Assembly: GCF_018129085.1 (NCBI RefSeq)
Contig: NZ_JAAGBB010000037.1
Coordinates: 1 to 63,922, forward strand
Reading direction: 5' to 3'
Length of the DNA stretch: 63,922 nucleotides
Source: Plastoroseomonas hellenica
Lineage (GTDB): Bacteria; Pseudomonadota; Alphaproteobacteria; Acetobacterales; Acetobacteraceae
The notes under the pieces were generated by a model. It was not told the origin of the DNA. It was given only the letters and a program-made list of their open reading frames with translations, and made no database searches. Shown piece by piece: positions 44,022 to 52,379 of the stretch (positions within the stretch are counted from its first letter, which is position 1; every line of letters starts with the position of its first letter). Position numbers and translations under genes: made by a program.

Positions 44022-45149
44022 ATGAAGGTCGCTGTCATCGGCGCCGGCATTGCCGGCCTTTCCACCGCCTGGTCGCTGGTGAAGCAGGGCGTCGAGGTCA
44101 CGCTCTTCGAGCAGGGGAGCATCCCCAACCCGCTCTCCGCCTCGGGCGACCAGCACCGGCTGATCCGCCGCGCCTATGGGGGCATGGACGGCTACGCGAC
44201 ACTGATCAACGAGGCCTTCGCGGCCTGGGACGAGCTTTGGGAGGATCTGGGCGAGTCGCATCTCGCGAACCGCGGCGTCATCGCGATCAACCAGTATCCG
44301 AACGACCTGGGCCTCGCATTTGTCGGCAGCATGCGGCGGCACGGCCATCCCTTCACGACGCTGCGGCCGGAAGAAGCGGCGGAACGCTACCCCTTCCTCG
44401 ACGCCGGCACCTTCCGCGAGGCCTATCACAGCCCCGACGGCGGTCCCCTGCTCTGCCAGAAGATCGGCGCCGGCCTCGCCGCCTGGCTCGAACGCCATGG
44501 CGCCACGCTGCGCCCGAACACGCGCGTCGCGGCGGTGGATGGCACGGCCGGCACCGTGACACTGGCGGGCGGCGAAGCGCTGGCCTTCGACAAGACGGTG
44601 GTCACCGCCGGCGCCTGGGTGCTTCAGCTCTTCCCCGAGTTGGCGGACCGCCTCACCGTCTGCCGCACTATCGCCGTCTATGTCGCGCCACCCGAGGATC
44701 TCCGTGCGGCCTGGGACGTGGCGCCGGCGGTACAGTCCATCGGCGGCATCCTTTCCGGCTACATCCTGCCGCCGGCCGGCGGCACCGAGCTGAAATTCGC
44801 CGCGGGCTCGCTGCGGCGGCTGGCGCGCAACGGCGATGCAGACGCCGATCGCGAGGCGCTGCCAGAGGAGGGCGAGACCATGCGCAACCTCTTCGCGCCG
44901 CCGCTCGCCCGCGTGAAGGACTATGCGATCCTGCGCACGATCACCTGCGCCTATACCTTCACCGAGGACCTGCGCTTCCTGAGCCAGCCGGCTGGCAAGG
45001 CGCTGATCGTCTCGCCCTGCTCGGGCCATGGCTACAAGTTTGGCGCCGCCGTGGGCCGGCGCGTCGCCGATGCGGTGCTTGACGGCGATGCCGACCGGCT
45101 GAGCCGCTGGCTCCGCGCCGAGGATTTCTCGCCCCGCAAGGCCGCCTGA
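44022..45149 (+). CDS. Sarcosine-oxidase-like FAD-dependent amine oxidase (MSOX family)
   Basis: 375 residues from the ATG at 44022; an ATG at 43980 touches the putative -10 element and is unlikely. N-terminal MKVAVIGAGIAGLSTAW is the FAD fold. SGDQHRLIRRAY (about 41-52) and SPCSGHGYKF (331-340) match monomeric sarcosine oxidase and N-methyltryptophan oxidase. Cys309 in TITCAYTFT lies where MSOX attaches FAD covalently. The enzyme oxidises a secondary amine or N-methyl amino acid to the imine with hydrogen peroxide formation. It is followed 13 bp later by a flavin monooxygenase, so the two probably act in one pathway. Confidence 0.85.
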   Translation: MKVAVIGAGIAGLSTAWSLVKQGVEVTLFEQGSIPNPLSASGDQHRLIRRAYGGMDGYATLINEAFAAWDELWEDLGESHLANRGVIAINQYPNDLGLAFVGSMRRHGHPFTTLRPEEAAERYPFLDAGTFREAYHSPDGGPLLCQKIGAGLAAWLERHGATLRPNTRVAAVDGTAGTVTLAGGEALAFDKTVVTAGAWVLQLFPELADRLTVCRTIAVYVAPPEDLRAAWDVAPAVQSIGGILSGYILPPAGGTELKFAAGSLRRLARNGDADADREALPEEGETMRNLFAPPLARVKDYAILRTITCAYTFTEDLRFLSQPAGKALIVSPCSGHGYKFGAAVGRRVADAVLDGDADRLSRWLRAEDFSPRKAA

Positions 45150-45162
45150 GAGGAAACGCCCC

Positions 45163-46452
45163 ATGTCCCGCCGCATGCGCCTCGTCGCCTACCTAAAGAC
45201 AGGCCCGACCGCCAATCACGGCGGCGGATGGCGCCACCCGGCCGCCAGGCTTGACGACATCTTCAACCCGGAGAGGTACGAGGACGTGGCGCGGCTGCTG
45301 GAGGCCGCCCGCTTCGACGCGGCCTTCTTCGCCGACACGGTGGGCGTGCCGGACATCCACAAGGGCGCCTTCGACACCTATCTCGGGCTCGGCGGCCAGA
45401 TCAGTTACCTGGAGCCGCTCGCGGTGCTGCCCTTCATGATGCGGGTGACCAAGCATCTCGGCCTCGGCACCACCCTGTCGACCACCTTCTACCAACCCTA
45501 TCACCTGGCCCGAATTCTGGGCTCGATGGATCTGCTCAGCGGCGGCCGCATGTGCTGGAACATCGTCACCTCCGCCACGGATTTCGAGGCGCGCAACTTC
45601 GGCAGCGAGCGCCTGCCGCCGAAGGAGGAGCGCTATGACCAGGCCGACGAGGTGGTGGAGGCCTGCCTGGCCCTCTGGCACGGCTGGGATGCCGACGCGA
45701 TGGTGATGGACAAGGCATCCGGCCAGTTCGTCAATACCAGCAAGGTCCGCTACGCCGACTACAAGGGGAAGTATGTCAGCACCAAGGGCCCGCTCGGGGT
45801 GCCGCGCAGCCCGCAGGACCATCCGGTGTTCATGCAGGCCGGCTCCTCGCCGCGCGGTCGCGAATTCGCCGCGCGCTGGGCGGAGCTGATCTTCAGCACC
45901 CCCGCCTTCAAGGACAATTCCCAGGCCTACTACGCCGACATCAAGCAGCGCGTCGCCAAGGCGGGACGCGACCCGGAGAACTGCGCCATCCTGCCCTCCC
46001 TCGGCGTGGTGGTGGGCGAGACCGAGAGCATCGCGAAGGAAAAGCTGGACTACCTGCACAGCCTGCTGAACCCGGAGTTGCAGCAGGCCTCGATCTCCAA
46101 CACCGTCGGCCTCGACCTCAGCAAGCCGCTGCCGGATGACGACACCTCTTCCGCGCGCGGCATCCAGGGCTCACTCGATCGCGTTGTGCTGAAGGCGAAG
46201 CGCGAAGGCGTCAGCCTCCAGGAGGCCGCGAAGAAACCGCGCAGCCTGATGGTCGGCACGCCGGACAGCATCGCCGACCAGATGGAGGACTGGTTCCGGG
46301 ACCGCGCCTGCGACGGCTTCGTGCTCTGGCCCACCACCAGCCCCGGCATGTTCGAGGATTTCTGCCGCATGGTCGTGCCGGTGCTGCAGAAGCGTGGGCT
46401 CATGCAGAAGGAATACGCCGCCGCCACGCTGCGGGAGAATCTGCGGAGATAA
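45163..46452 (+). CDS. FMN-dependent monooxygenase, NtaA/SnaA/DszA family
   Basis: 429 residues. Luciferase-like barrel with LVAYLKTGPTANHGGGWRHP, FDAAFFADTVGVPDIHKG, the flavin region SGGRMCWNIVTSATDFEARNFG and PQDHPVFMQAGSSPRGREFA. Like the other two members in this window it needs external reduced FMN. It is in an operon with the sarcosine-oxidase-like gene and ends 13 bp before a convergent amino-acid permease gene. Cleavage of a C-N bond in a compound related to EDTA or nitrilotriacetate would suit the pairing with an amine oxidase, but this is inference. Confidence 0.9.
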   Translation: MSRRMRLVAYLKTGPTANHGGGWRHPAARLDDIFNPERYEDVARLLEAARFDAAFFADTVGVPDIHKGAFDTYLGLGGQISYLEPLAVLPFMMRVTKHLGLGTTLSTTFYQPYHLARILGSMDLLSGGRMCWNIVTSATDFEARNFGSERLPPKEERYDQADEVVEACLALWHGWDADAMVMDKASGQFVNTSKVRYADYKGKYVSTKGPLGVPRSPQDHPVFMQAGSSPRGREFAARWAELIFSTPAFKDNSQAYYADIKQRVAKAGRDPENCAILPSLGVVVGETESIAKEKLDYLHSLLNPELQQASISNTVGLDLSKPLPDDDTSSARGIQGSLDRVVLKAKREGVSLQEAAKKPRSLMVGTPDSIADQMEDWFRDRACDGFVLWPTTSPGMFEDFCRMVVPVLQKRGLMQKEYAAATLRENLRR

Positions 46453-46465
46453 CGGGAGCGGCGCG

Positions 46466-47116
46466 TCAGAGCGGGCGGATGTTTCGCTCCACATAGCGGG
46501 CACCGCGGCCGATGATGATGCTGTAGACCAGGAACAGCAGGCCTGCCGCCGTCAGCGGCTCGACATAGCGGAAGCTGTCCGAGGCCTTGTCGAAGGCTAC
46601 GCCCAGCATCTCTGGCACGCCGACCACGGCGAGATACGGCGTCGTCTTCAGCAGCGATATCATGTAGTTCGCAGTCGGTGCCGCGACGAAGCGCAGCATC
46701 TGCGGCAGCACGATGAGAAAGCTGATCTGTCGCCCCCGCAGGCCGAGCGCGCGCGCCGCCTCCACCTGCCCGCGCGGCACGGCGTCGATCCCCGCGCCGA
46801 ACACCTCGCCCAGGAAGGCGCCGAAATGCAGGGAGAGGGTGAGGATGCCCACGGTGAGCGCGGACATTGTCAGCCCCCAGACCGGCAGCACATAGTAGAG
46901 GAAGTAGAGCTGGACCAGGAAAGGGCTCAGCCGGATCGCCTCGGTGAAGCCAGCACAGAGGATCCGACCCACCGTTCCGCTCCGGCGCCCGAGCGCCAGC
47001 GCCATGCCCACGAGGATGGCGCCGACCGAGCCCGCCGCAGCCGCCCCCAGCGTCATCAGCGAGCCTTCCAAAATGGCGGGCCAGAGCGACCAGAAATACT
47101 CGAAATCGAAGCCCAT
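46466..47116 (-). CDS. Polar amino-acid ABC importer permease, HisM/GlnP type
   Basis: 216 residues from the ATG at 47116, 1 bp after the stop of the partner permease. Five or so membrane helices and the coupling motif VEAARALGLRGRQISFLIVLPQMLR are typical. It forms the channel with the permease at 47118 and receives substrate from the binding protein at 47773. No ATP-binding protein is in this operon, so the ATPase must be encoded elsewhere. Confidence 0.9.
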   Translation of the reverse strand: MGFDFEYFWSLWPAILEGSLMTLGAAAAGSVGAILVGMALALGRRSGTVGRILCAGFTEAIRLSPFLVQLYFLYYVLPVWGLTMSALTVGILTLSLHFGAFLGEVFGAGIDAVPRGQVEAARALGLRGRQISFLIVLPQMLRFVAAPTANYMISLLKTTPYLAVVGVPEMLGVAFDKASDSFRYVEPLTAAGLLFLVYSIIIGRGARYVERNIRPL

Positions 47117-47117
47117 C

Positions 47118-47762
47118 TCAGGCCCGCTGCCTCTGGCCCCGGCGCACCAGGGCGTGGATGGCGAGCGCCATGGGCAGGCAGATGGCGATGTAGACGCCAA
47201 GCAGCGCCGAGTAGATCTCGGCCGGCTGGTGCGTCGCCTGCATGACCTCCTTCGCCTTGAAGGTCACGTCGGCGAGGCCAATCAGCGAGACGTTGGCGGA
47301 GGTCTTTACGATCTCGATGATCTCGTTGCCGGCGATCGGGATGACCTTGCGCAGCGCCTGGGGCAACTCGATCAAGAAGAGGACGCGGTTCCGCGAGAGG
47401 CCCAGGGCGCTGCCGGCCTCCCGCTGGCCCGGGCCGATGGATTCCAGCGCCGCCCGCAGCGCCTGGGAACCATAGGCGCCGATGTTGCAGCCGATCACCA
47501 GCGCGCCCACCGCATAGGCGCTTAGGAAGATGTCGAAGGCCGGGCCCACGTAGAAGAAGAAGAACAGCAGGATGATGACGGAGGAGCTGCGCCAGAAATC
47601 GATGAAGATGGTCAGCAGCAGGCGCGGAAAGCCGCGCAGCCGGTATTCCAGCACGCCGAAGACCAGCGCGAAGGGGAAGACCACCAGCGCCGACAGCGCC
47701 GTCACCGCCATGGTGACGCTGATTCCCTGCAGCAGCCAGAGCAGGATCGCGGTGAAGCTCAT
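47118..47762 (-). CDS. Polar amino-acid ABC importer permease, HisQ/GlnP type
   Basis: 214 residues from the ATG at 47762. Membrane helices and the coupling motif QREAGSALGLSRNRVLFLIELPQALR are present. It lies 10 bp after the binding-protein stop and is followed at once by the second permease. The two subunits are related but clearly distinct, as in heterodimeric amino-acid importers. Confidence 0.9.
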   Translation of the reverse strand: MSFTAILLWLLQGISVTMAVTALSALVVFPFALVFGVLEYRLRGFPRLLLTIFIDFWRSSSVIILLFFFFYVGPAFDIFLSAYAVGALVIGCNIGAYGSQALRAALESIGPGQREAGSALGLSRNRVLFLIELPQALRKVIPIAGNEIIEIVKTSANVSLIGLADVTFKAKEVMQATHQPAEIYSALLGVYIAICLPMALAIHALVRRGQRQRA

Positions 47763-47772
47763 TGCCGGTGGG

Positions 47773-48672
47773 TCAGCCTTCTGTGCAGAGCCGCTCGGTG
47801 GAGATGTCCCGCGGCACGTCGCTCTCGGAGAAGCCATAGCGGCCGAGGATGGTGGCGAGCGTGCCGTCCGCGGTCAGCGCCGCGATGCCCTCGTCGAAGA
47901 CGCGCTTCAGCTCGGTGTCCGGGCGGCGAAAGGCGAAGGCCGCAAAGCCCAGCTTCTCCTCGCCATTGGGCATGATGTAGCCAGTGAAGGGCACCGCGCG
48001 CTGCAGGCCGCGGATGTTCGAATCCTGCAGCATGGCGAGCGCCAGGCCGAGCGAGAAGGAGCCGGCATCGAGGCGGCCGGCCATCAGCGCGCTGATCACG
48101 CCTTGCGAATCCGGCAGCAGCAGTTGCCGCCCGGCGGGCACGCCCGCGAGCTCGGCGTTCTGGGCGTTGATGCTGCCGCGCACGGTGCCCAGGCGCAGGT
48201 TGGGGTTGTCCACGAAGTCGCGGTAGCTGCGGATGTTGAGCGGGTTGCCCTCGCGCACGAGGATGCCGTCGGAGACGCGCAGATAGGGGCTGCTGAAGGC
48301 GACCAGCCGGCAGCGCTGCGGGGTGATGTAGAGGCCGCCATTGCTCATGTCGAAGCGGCGGGCCTGCAAACCGGGGATGATGCCGTTGAACTCGACCGGC
48401 GCCGTCTCGATCGTGGCCACGCCATGGCGCGCGAAGACGGCGCGCATGATGTCGGGTTCGATGCCGGCATGGTTGCCGCCTTGGTCGCGGAAGGACCAGG
48501 GGCGGTTGTTCACGAAGCCGACCGTCACGCTCTTGCTGGAGCGGATGCGGTCCCAGGTGGCATCAGCGCGCGCGGGGCGCGTGGAGAGGATCGCCGCCGC
48601 AGAAAGCGACATGCCAAGCGCGCGCCGCGACAGGGGAGCCGCCATGAGGGTACGGGCAGGCTGCGACGTCAT
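47773..48672 (-). CDS. Amino-acid ABC importer periplasmic binding protein (SBP family 3)
   Basis: 299 residues. Twin-arginine-type signal LSRRALGMSLSAAAIL, cleavage near RPARAD. The mature protein starts SKSVTVGFVNNRPWSF and includes GIEPDIMRAVFARHG, GRFDM-like RRFDMSNGGLYITPQR and FSSPYLRVSDGILV, standard for family 3 binding proteins that bind polar amino acids or related zwitterions. First gene of the importer operon, with a good promoter at 48736-48764 and a divergent HTH-cupin regulator. Confidence 0.9.
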   Translation of the reverse strand: MTSQPARTLMAAPLSRRALGMSLSAAAILSTRPARADATWDRIRSSKSVTVGFVNNRPWSFRDQGGNHAGIEPDIMRAVFARHGVATIETAPVEFNGIIPGLQARRFDMSNGGLYITPQRCRLVAFSSPYLRVSDGILVREGNPLNIRSYRDFVDNPNLRLGTVRGSINAQNAELAGVPAGRQLLLPDSQGVISALMAGRLDAGSFSLGLALAMLQDSNIRGLQRAVPFTGYIMPNGEEKLGFAAFAFRRPDTELKRVFDEGIAALTADGTLATILGRYGFSESDVPRDISTERLCTEG

Positions 48673-48735
48673 GGCGGAATCCCCGGATGGATGGGCTCAA
48701 CCGGCCCAGGCGGGGCACCGATTGAAGAGGCGTTC

Positions 48736-48764
48736 ATTATTTTGCACGCCCCCCCTACCGTCAA
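48736..48764 (-). promoter_or_regulatory. Sigma70-like promoter of the amino-acid importer operon
   Basis: On the minus strand TTGACG (48764-48759) and AATAAT (48741-48736) are 17 bp apart, about 64 bp before the binding-protein ATG. A 9-bp palindrome TATGTCATA (48772-48780) just upstream is a candidate site for the divergent HTH-cupin regulator. Confidence 0.6.
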
Positions 48765-48795
48765 GCGTTCCTATGTCATAAGGAGCAGCGAAATC

Positions 48796-49413
48796 ATGCG
48801 GCACCCGGAGGAAGGGTCTTTGGAAACAGCCATGACGGCGCCCGGCCGCCTGTCCAACCTGATCGGCGCGCGGGTGCGCTCCCTGCGGATGGCGCGCGGG
48901 ATGAGCGTCAATGCGCTTGCCGCCGCCGCGGGCGTATCGGCCGGGATCGTCAGCCAGATCGAGCGTGATCGGGCCAATCCCTCGCTCAACACCATCGAGA
49001 AGATCTGCGCGGCGCTCGGCGTGGCGACGGACGCGATCCTGGCGACGGAGCCCACGGCCAACGACCCGGCCTTTGTCGCACGGGCCGGCAGCCATCAGCG
49101 GATCCTGGTGGGCACCGCGCCGATCTTGAAGGAGATGCTCTCGCCGCCCGGCAACCGCAGCCTGCGGATGATGCACATCGCACTGCCGCCGAGATCGGAG
49201 AATCTCGATGTCGTCACGGGGGTCGGCCAGAAGGCCGGCTGGGTCATGGAGGGCGAGATCCGCATCGTGGTGGATGGGCAGCCTGCGCGGCTGCTGCCCG
49301 GCGACAGCTTCCAGTTCAGCAGCATGCTGGCGCACAGCCTCCACAATGACGGCGACGCGCCGGCCAAGGTGTTCTGGATCATCGTCGAAGGCATTGTGGA
49401 CGGGGCCTTCTGA
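48796..49413 (+). CDS. XRE-family regulator with C-terminal cupin domain
   Basis: 205 residues from the ATG at 48796 (AAGGAG 10 nt upstream); an ATG at 48832 would drop 12 residues and is possible. HTH at about 20-75 (IGARVRSLRMARGMSVNALA, SAGIVSQIERDRANPSLNTI). The C-terminal half is a small cupin barrel (about 105-205) with GWVMEGEIRIVVDGQPARLLPGDSFQFSS. PuuR/SinR-like HTH-cupin regulators control amino-acid or polyamine use and sense the compound in the cupin. It diverges from the amino-acid importer operon, which is its most likely target. Confidence 0.88.
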   Translation: MRHPEEGSLETAMTAPGRLSNLIGARVRSLRMARGMSVNALAAAAGVSAGIVSQIERDRANPSLNTIEKICAALGVATDAILATEPTANDPAFVARAGSHQRILVGTAPILKEMLSPPGNRSLRMMHIALPPRSENLDVVTGVGQKAGWVMEGEIRIVVDGQPARLLPGDSFQFSSMLAHSLHNDGDAPAKVFWIIVEGIVDGAF

Positions 49414-49521
49414 CTGGTTGATCGAAGCGGCTCGGATTTGGGTTTTCGGGATTGCAAGCAGTCCGGCAGCTTTCCGCCGATTCTGTTGAAAAGGGCCATT
49501 GAGGCTGGGCTGGGGTCCTGA

Positions 49522-49760
49522 TTCACTGCCGCCCGCCAAGCCGAAGTGACGGCCGCCAAGCGAAGGATCGAGCGCGCCGCAGACAGTTTGGGGCTATGGC
49601 CGTGCAAGATCATTGCCAACACCAGCTATGGCTCGGCTGAGATGCTCGGCTGGCTGGTGCATGGACGAGGCATCGAGCCGCATTCCCCTGTGTTCGACAA
49701 GTCACGCCGGCAAGATGGCACCTTCTCGCGCGCCGACTTTGTCTGTGACCGACAAAGCCC
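49522..49760 (+). pseudogene. Fragment of an IS1182-like transposase
   Basis: The frame encodes FTAARQAEVTAAKRRIERA then PCKIIANTSYGSAEMLGWLV, GRGIEPHSPVFDKSRRQDGT and FSRADF. This matches the central DDE region of IS1182/ISL-type transposases (VIADTAYGSAEMLGWLV, IPVFDKS...DGTFSR), with the Asp of the ADT motif changed to Asn. A TGA stands at 49519 just before it and similarity ends near 49760. No terminal inverted repeats were recognised. Confidence 0.7.
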
Positions 49761-50408
49761 GGGCTTCAGGGCATCGAGCCGCACTCATCCGCTTCGATTC
49801 TGCGGCGCATTCCCGCTATCGGGATCTTTCGCGAGCTCACGGCGGCCGCTTGCAGACCGTCTCCGCCGCTCCGTTTCATGGCAGGAGGCTGGAGGTCGCG
49901 GCGAATCTGCGCGGCCAGGGCGTGACCCACGGAGCGACGATCTGGGTCAGGGTAGACGGCAGGTCATCGAGATGGACCGCGATCAAACGAAAGCATCGGC
50001 TGGTCCGCATAGCTGAAGAAAGCTGCGCTGGACCGGCAGCGACGCAGGGCCATTTTGTTACGAATAAGAATTTTCACTGTCGGGCCGATAGGTCACTTCG
50101 TCTTATCTTTTGAGAGCGGAGATCGACTGCATGCCGTGGTGTCGCGCTCAGGTCACGAGGAAGAGTGAGCGCGCAAAGGAGAGTTGGGTCGGCAGCCGGT
50201 ATGAGGGGTCGCCAAGGGGTACCGCTGACGGTGGTGGTCATTGATTGCGTCGTGACGGAAGTGCCGGACTGGGCGCAGAGCGGCGGGGCACCGACCCAGA
50301 CGCAGGCGAGGAGCTGGCGCCCGAGAGACACTTCTTCTGCAAAGGGACGCTCCGACCTCCTTCACCTTCGCCCCGCGTCGAACCTCTGGTCAGGCCTCTC
50401 GCCTCCGG
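49761..50408. other. 648-bp region between IS remnant and siderophore locus
   Basis: No gene is supported. A short AT-rich segment lies at about 50050-50090. It marks the left border of the siderophore locus. Confidence 0.4.
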
Positions 50409-51473
50409 TCAATCTCGTCCCGCTCTCCCGTGGTGCCAGTAAGCGGCGACCCGATACTGCGCCCGCTCAAGACCGATGACGCGAAGCTCCTTCCGGATCT
50501 GGTCCGCGGCGGCGCGTTCACAGGCCGCCCAGACGAAGCGGTCGTCATGTGCTGGCCAGGCAATCTCAGCGAGAGCTGCGTGCAGCCCACTATCGGGGCC
50601 ATTTCGCTCCCCTCCGCGGTGCAGCCACCTCAGGGCGAATCCTGCGGGTACGGTCAGGGGCACCTCGCTCGCTGGCCCATCCACTTCGATGATCGCGATG
50701 CCCGCGGCATGCGGCGGCATGGCCTCCAGCATGCGAGCAATCGCCGGAAGTGCGGTTTCGTCGCCCATGAGCAGCATCCAGCGCGCTGTCGGCATTCCGC
50801 CACCACCGGGACCGGATATGCCGCAGAAGTCGCCTGGCTGCGCCCGCTCGGCGAAGCGAGCGCCGGGGCCACCATGGGTGTGAAGAACGAAATCGATCTC
50901 GATGACGCCCTTCTGCGCATCGATGCTGCGGATCGTGTAGGCGCGCTGGGCGGGGCGGTGAGGCGGATCGGGCCAGATCAGGCGGCCATCCGCGGCGAGC
51001 CGCGGCCAGGCTGGCCGCGCCGATCCGGGCGGCGGGACGTAGAGCTTTACATGCAGATCATCCAGGCTCGCGAAGCGCCCGAGATCCTGCCCCGACAAGG
51101 TCAGGCGCCGCATGCGGAGGGCGATGTCCTCGACCGCCAGCACCCGCAGCTCGCGGAAATCCGCCTGCATCTCGCCGGACGGCAGCCCGTCCCAGCGGAT
51201 ATCGGGACGCTCGTCGTCGGCGAATTCCAGGACATGGGATGCGATGGCCGCGCGGATCCGCTCCAGGCCAGCGAGCTCCTGGGCGGTCGCACGAAAGCGC
51301 AGGCCGCCCTCCTCCACCCGCATCACGCCATGACCAAAGCGCAGGCTGGTGACGAAGGCATCGCCCTGCCGCTCGAAGATCACGCCATGCTCGGCCAGGT
51401 GGTCGATCAATTGCGCCGCGACGGTGGCGGGATCGCGCAAGGGGATCAGCGTCTCGGAGGTGAATTCCGCCAT
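50409..51473 (-). CDS. Siderophore-interacting reductase fused to an N-terminal DUF2218 domain
   Basis: 354 residues from the ATG at 51473. Residues about 1-95 are a DUF2218-like domain (LIDHLAEHGVIFER...GVMRVEEGGLRFRA). The rest is a ViuB/SIP flavoprotein: FAD-binding part with the RAYTIRSID motif (about 180-190) and DFVLHTHGGPGARFAERAQP, and an NAD(P)H part ending AYWHHGR. It reduces ferric siderophore in the cytoplasm so that iron is released. It is the last gene of the minus-strand siderophore locus, about 100 bp after the FhuC-type ATPase. The two-domain fusion exists in other proteobacteria. Confidence 0.88.
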   Translation of the reverse strand: MAEFTSETLIPLRDPATVAAQLIDHLAEHGVIFERQGDAFVTSLRFGHGVMRVEEGGLRFRATAQELAGLERIRAAIASHVLEFADDERPDIRWDGLPSGEMQADFRELRVLAVEDIALRMRRLTLSGQDLGRFASLDDLHVKLYVPPPGSARPAWPRLAADGRLIWPDPPHRPAQRAYTIRSIDAQKGVIEIDFVLHTHGGPGARFAERAQPGDFCGISGPGGGGMPTARWMLLMGDETALPAIARMLEAMPPHAAGIAIIEVDGPASEVPLTVPAGFALRWLHRGGERNGPDSGLHAALAEIAWPAHDDRFVWAACERAAADQIRKELRVIGLERAQYRVAAYWHHGRAGRD

Positions 51474-51572
51474 CACGCAGCGACCTTTGTCGATGTCAGC
51501 GCCGGGCAGGTCGATGCACCCTCCGGGCTGCGCAGTTGGTGATCGTCCCCGAACCGCCTCAAGGCATCCACT

Positions 51573-52379
51573 CTAGGGAACGTAGGCTATGGGTTCCCCG
51601 GACTGGGGATGCGGCATGATGCCGAGCGACAGGCCATAGATCGCCTGCAACCGCTCGGGTGCCATGATGTCTCCCGGGCTCCCTCGCATCAGCAGATGGC
51701 CGCCCTTCAGGGCGAGAATCTCGTCGCAGGTGCGCGCGGCCATGTTGATGTCGTGCAGCACCACGATCACGCTGAGCGACCGCTCACGGCTCAGCCGCCG
51801 GATGAGGGCGAGGACCTCCACCTGATGCGCGATGTCCAACGCCGATATAGGTTCATCGAGCAGCAAGCAGGTTGCGTCCTGCGCCACCAGCATGGCGAGC
51901 CAGACGCGTTGCCGCTCGCCGCCGGAGAGCGTCTCCACCTGGCGTTCGGCGAAGCCTTCCACCTCCGTCAGTGCCATGGCCTCGGCGACCTTGCGGCGGT
52001 CCTCGGCGCCAAATCGTCCGAGCGCCCCGTGCCATGGGTAACGGCCGAGCGCCACGAGCTCTCGCACGAGCATGCCGTCAGTGGGAGGCGTGTCCTGCGG
52101 CAGATACGCGACAGCCCTCGCGAGGGCACGATGCCCCCAACTGTGCAGTGGCCGTCCTCGGAAGCTGATGCCCCCGCTGGAAGGCGGTTGCTGCCGGGCC
52201 AGGAGTTTGAGCAGCGTGGACTTTCCCGATCCATTGTGCCCGATCAGCCCAATAACCCGGCCTTCGGGAATCTCGAGGCGCAGCGGCTGCAGCAGCGTCG
52301 CGGCACCCACACGAAAGGTGGCGTCTTCAAGGGTGAAGAGCGACGCAACCTCGAGCGCGCTGCTGCGCGAAGGCGTCAT
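51573..52379 (-). CDS. Ferric-siderophore ABC importer ATPase, FhuC/FecE type
   Basis: 268 residues. Walker A GHNGSGKST (about 48-56), Q loop in AVAYLPQDTPPTDGM, signature LSGGERQRVWLAM, Walker B CLLLDEPISALD and switch region VVLHDINMAART. It powers the fused permease encoded at 54034 together with the binding protein at 56036. The ATG overlaps the stop of the exporter gene (ATGA), so translation is coupled. Confidence 0.92.
   Translation of the reverse strand: MTPSRSSALEVASLFTLEDATFRVGAATLLQPLRLEIPEGRVIGLIGHNGSGKSTLLKLLARQQPPSSGGISFRGRPLHSWGHRALARAVAYLPQDTPPTDGMLVRELVALGRYPWHGALGRFGAEDRRKVAEAMALTEVEGFAERQVETLSGGERQRVWLAMLVAQDATCLLLDEPISALDIAHQVEVLALIRRLSRERSLSVIVVLHDINMAARTCDEILALKGGHLLMRGSPGDIMAPERLQAIYGLSLGIMPHPQSGEPIAYVP

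Noticed and set aside
50074-50331. 85-codon minus-strand frame with a signal-peptide-like start
   Set aside because: No family, no ribosome binding site, low-complexity Thr/Ser/Pro composition; probably chance.
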